Assembly: GCA_903941145.1 (NCBI GenBank)
Contig: CAJANQ010000343.1
Coordinates: forward strand, 1-8,419
DNA from: an uncultured Actinomycetes bacterium
GTDB lineage: Bacteria; Actinomycetota; Acidimicrobiia; Acidimicrobiales; Microtrichaceae
Length of the DNA: 8,419 nucleotides
Direction of reading: 5' to 3'
The position numbers and the translations under genes were made by a program. Shown here in pieces: positions 7,551 to 8,419 of this stretch. The notes beneath the pieces were generated by a model. It was not told where the DNA came from. It saw only the letters and a program-made list of their open reading frames with translations, and did no database searches. Each line of letters starts with the position of its first letter. The first letter of the stretch is position 1.

Positions 7551-7933
7551 TGCGCCCCGACGAGCTCCCCGAGAGCGCCCTGGAGTTCCTGCGCGAGTAC
7601 CACCTGGCGTCGCTCACGACGCTGCGGGCCGACGGCTCGCCGCACGTCGTACCGGTGGGGTTCAGCTGGGACCCCGAGGCCGGCCTGGTGCGCATCATCA
7701 CGCGGGCCGGCAGCCAGAAGGTGCGCAACGCCGCCCGTGGCGGTCGTGCCGCGGTAAGCCAGGTCGACGGCGGCCGGTGGCTGACCCTCGAGGGCACCAT
7801 CACGGTGACCCAGGACCCTGACCGGGTGGCCGAGGCCGTGCGCCGCTACGCCGAGCGGTTCCGCCAGCCCGAGCCGCGAGAGGACCGCGTGGCCCTCGAG
7901 ATCACGGTCGACCGAGTCCTGGGCCGAGCCTGA
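7550..7933 (+). CDS. Split-barrel F420/flavin-dependent oxidoreductase, Rv2074-like
   Basis: A 127-residue protein of the pyridoxamine 5'-phosphate oxidase-like split beta-barrel superfamily. Residues 10-42 (helix, then LASLTTLRADGSPHVVPVGF and WDP) and 53-82 (GSQK, N60, SQVDGGRWLTLEG) follow, from memory, M. tuberculosis Rv2074 almost motif by motif. Rv2074 is described as an F420H2-dependent biliverdin reductase. K57 and W77 lie in the stretches that form the cofactor pocket in the family. Small cytosolic dimers of this type use deazaflavin F420 or FMN to reduce varied substrates, so cofactor and substrate here are inferred. The protein is about ten residues shorter than Rv2074 at the C-terminus. 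The ATG shares its A with the permease stop (TGATG) and has no Shine-Dalgarno of its own, which indicates coupled translation as third gene of the ABC operon. A flavin-binding general stress or heme-degradation relative is the alternative. Confidence 0.85.
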   Translation: MRPDELPESALEFLREYHLASLTTLRADGSPHVVPVGFSWDPEAGLVRIITRAGSQKVRNAARGGRAAVSQVDGGRWLTLEGTITVTQDPDRVAEAVRRYAERFRQPEPREDRVALEITVDRVLGRA

Positions 7934-7936
7934 GAC

Positions 7937-7953
7937 CTCCCGTCAGACGGGGG
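7937..7953. terminator. Hairpin at the convergent gene junction, possible bidirectional terminator
   Basis: The two stops face each other 9 bases apart. CCTCCCGT (7936/7937-7943) can pair with ACGGGGG (7947-7953) over a CAG loop: seven pairs including one T-G wobble. The stem overlaps the last codons of the minus-strand gene and lies just past the plus-strand stop at 7933. There is no T-run on either side, so function as a terminator is an inference from position. Confidence 0.35.
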
Positions 7954-8323
7954 TGATGTCGTCGGCGGTCCAGTAGGCCCGCATGTCGGCGATGAGACCG
8001 TCCTCGTCGAAGGTGAACACGTCGATGATCTCGACCTGCACCTTCATCTCGCCCATGGTCGTCACGGCCTTGAGCGGCACGGCGGCCCAGTTGCCCACTG
8101 CGCGGATGGCGCCGGTGGCCTGCAGGTCCATCGAGTCGAACATCTCGTGCGTACCGGCGAAGAACGCCCGGACGGCCTCGCGGCCGACGTGCTCGGGGGC
8201 GTCCACCGGGTCGGCCACGACGGCGTCGACGGCGAACAGCGCCGCCACGGCGTCGACGTCTCCGGCGCTGTGGGCGGCGGTGTACTGGTTCACGACGTCA
8301 CGCATGTGCTGGACAGTCGGCAT
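7943..8323 (-). CDS. Ketosteroid isomerase-like protein (NTF2/SnoaL fold)
   Basis: A complete 126-residue protein with the small alpha+beta cone of the NTF2-like superfamily. The N-terminus (M7-V11, Y14, AAHSAGDVDAVAALF, then DAVVADPV) resembles bacterial delta-5-3-ketosteroid isomerase, and length is nearly equal. The three catalytic residues of Comamonas KSI (Y14, D38, D99) are matched by Y14, D38 and D101 in VEIIDVFTF, with a two-residue shift for the last. In KSI, D38 moves the proton while the other two stabilise the dienolate, so an isomerase on a 3-oxo-steroid or similar enone is a fair prediction. However, many SnoaL-like proteins keep parts of this pattern and act on polyketides or unknown compounds. 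ATG at 8323 is preceded by a strong AGGAGA. The gene lies 63 bases downstream of a probable short-chain dehydrogenase on the same strand, which suits a redox-plus-isomerisation pair. It converges with the ABC operon. Confidence 0.85.
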   Translation of the reverse strand: MPTVQHMRDVVNQYTAAHSAGDVDAVAALFAVDAVVADPVDAPEHVGREAVRAFFAGTHEMFDSMDLQATGAIRAVGNWAAVPLKAVTTMGEMKVQVEIIDVFTFDEDGLIADMRAYWTADDITPV

Positions 8324-8328
8324 GGTGG

Positions 8329-8334
8329 TCTCCT
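8329..8334 (-). promoter_or_regulatory. Ribosome binding site of the KSI-like gene
   Basis: On the minus strand AGGAGA is separated by five bases from the ATG at 8323, a near-ideal Shine-Dalgarno that confirms this start. Confidence 0.75.
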
Positions 8335-8361
8335 GGGGGGCGGGTCGGGGGGGCGGGTCGG
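8335..8361 (+). repeat. G-rich tandem repeat, period 13, with G-quadruplex pattern
   Basis: A unit of GGGGGGCGGGTCGG at 8335-8348 recurs at 8348-8361, sharing one G, so it is a two-copy tandem repeat with 13-base period. Four runs of three or more Gs (8335-8340, 8342-8344, 8347-8353, 8355-8357) with loops of one or two bases meet the usual G-quadruplex pattern on the plus strand. This is the template strand for the dehydrogenase and isomerase genes; their mRNA would be C-rich here. It sits directly upstream of the isomerase ribosome binding site. Confidence 0.6.
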
Positions 8362-8372
8362 TACGGAACTAG

Positions 8373-8390
8373 CTGACCGGGACCGGTCAG
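8373..8390. repeat. Perfect inverted repeat CTGACCGG-GA-CCGGTCAG
   Basis: Two 8-base arms (8373-8380 and 8383-8390) with a 2-base centre. The right arm contains the stop codon of the minus-strand dehydrogenase fragment (TCA at 8387-8389). With so short a centre it looks more like a binding site for a dimeric regulator than an RNA hairpin terminator, and no T-run follows. Function is not established. Confidence 0.5.
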
Positions 8391-8419
8391 GACGACTTCT
8401 GCATGGCGCCGCCGTCGAC
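8387..8419 (-). CDS. C-terminal end of a probable short-chain dehydrogenase/reductase (5' part outside window)
   Basis: Reading the minus strand from the right edge gives VDGGAMQKSS and a TGA at 8387-8389. VDGG followed by a short tail is the typical ending of classical SDR oxidoreductases, which are NAD(P)-dependent Rossmann-fold enzymes of about 250 residues. In those proteins it comes just after the substrate-side TGQxxxVDGG stretch. Only ten residues are visible, so the family call rests on this one motif plus the stop position and the downstream KSI-like gene on the same strand. Frame, stop and a following ribosome binding site for the next gene all agree with a real gene end. Alternatives cannot be excluded from so short a piece. 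Confidence 0.6.
   Translation of the reverse strand, partial: VDGGAMQKSS

Overview
The window is high-GC DNA (roughly 70% by eye) with tightly packed genes, GTG starts and an F420-dependent enzyme family typical of Actinomycetota. It most likely comes from a free-living actinobacterium; class Acidimicrobiia is possible, but the sequence alone does not settle it. I see no rRNA, tRNA, CRISPR array, insertion sequence or phage gene. No stretch of 300 bases lacks a gene.

Layout. (1) Positions 1-1084, minus strand: the N-terminal part of a signalling protein made of a zinc ribbon, a class III nucleotide cyclase and a P-loop NTPase region. It runs off the left edge. (2) A 128-base divergent gap leads into two plus-strand glycosyltransferase genes: a multi-pass GT-C-type membrane protein (1213-2874) and a soluble GT2-type enzyme with an acidic C-terminal tail (2942-4090). 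They suggest cell-envelope or exopolysaccharide glycan work. (3) After a hairpin comes a tight plus-strand operon of an ABC ATPase (4151-4897), an 883-residue FtsX/MacB-type permease (4899-7550) and a small split-barrel flavin/F420 oxidoreductase resembling Mycobacterium tuberculosis Rv2074 (7550-7933). Gene junctions are +1 base and a TGATG overlap, so the three are probably translationally coupled. (4) This operon converges, with only 9 bases between stops and a small hairpin there, on a minus-strand pair. The pair is a ketosteroid-isomerase-like NTF2-fold protein (7943-8323) and, upstream of it, the last 10 codons of a probable short-chain dehydrogenase (8387-8419).

The families are mostly familiar and I do not see a clearly new system. 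The points most worth checking are a Walker A motif with Gln in place of Ser/Thr in the cyclase protein, a GT2 enzyme whose usual ED catalytic-base motif reads EV, the coupling of an FtsX-type exporter to an Rv2074-like reductase, and a KSI homologue that keeps all three catalytic residues next to a dehydrogenase. The intergenic DNA between those last two genes carries a G-rich tandem repeat and a perfect palindrome.
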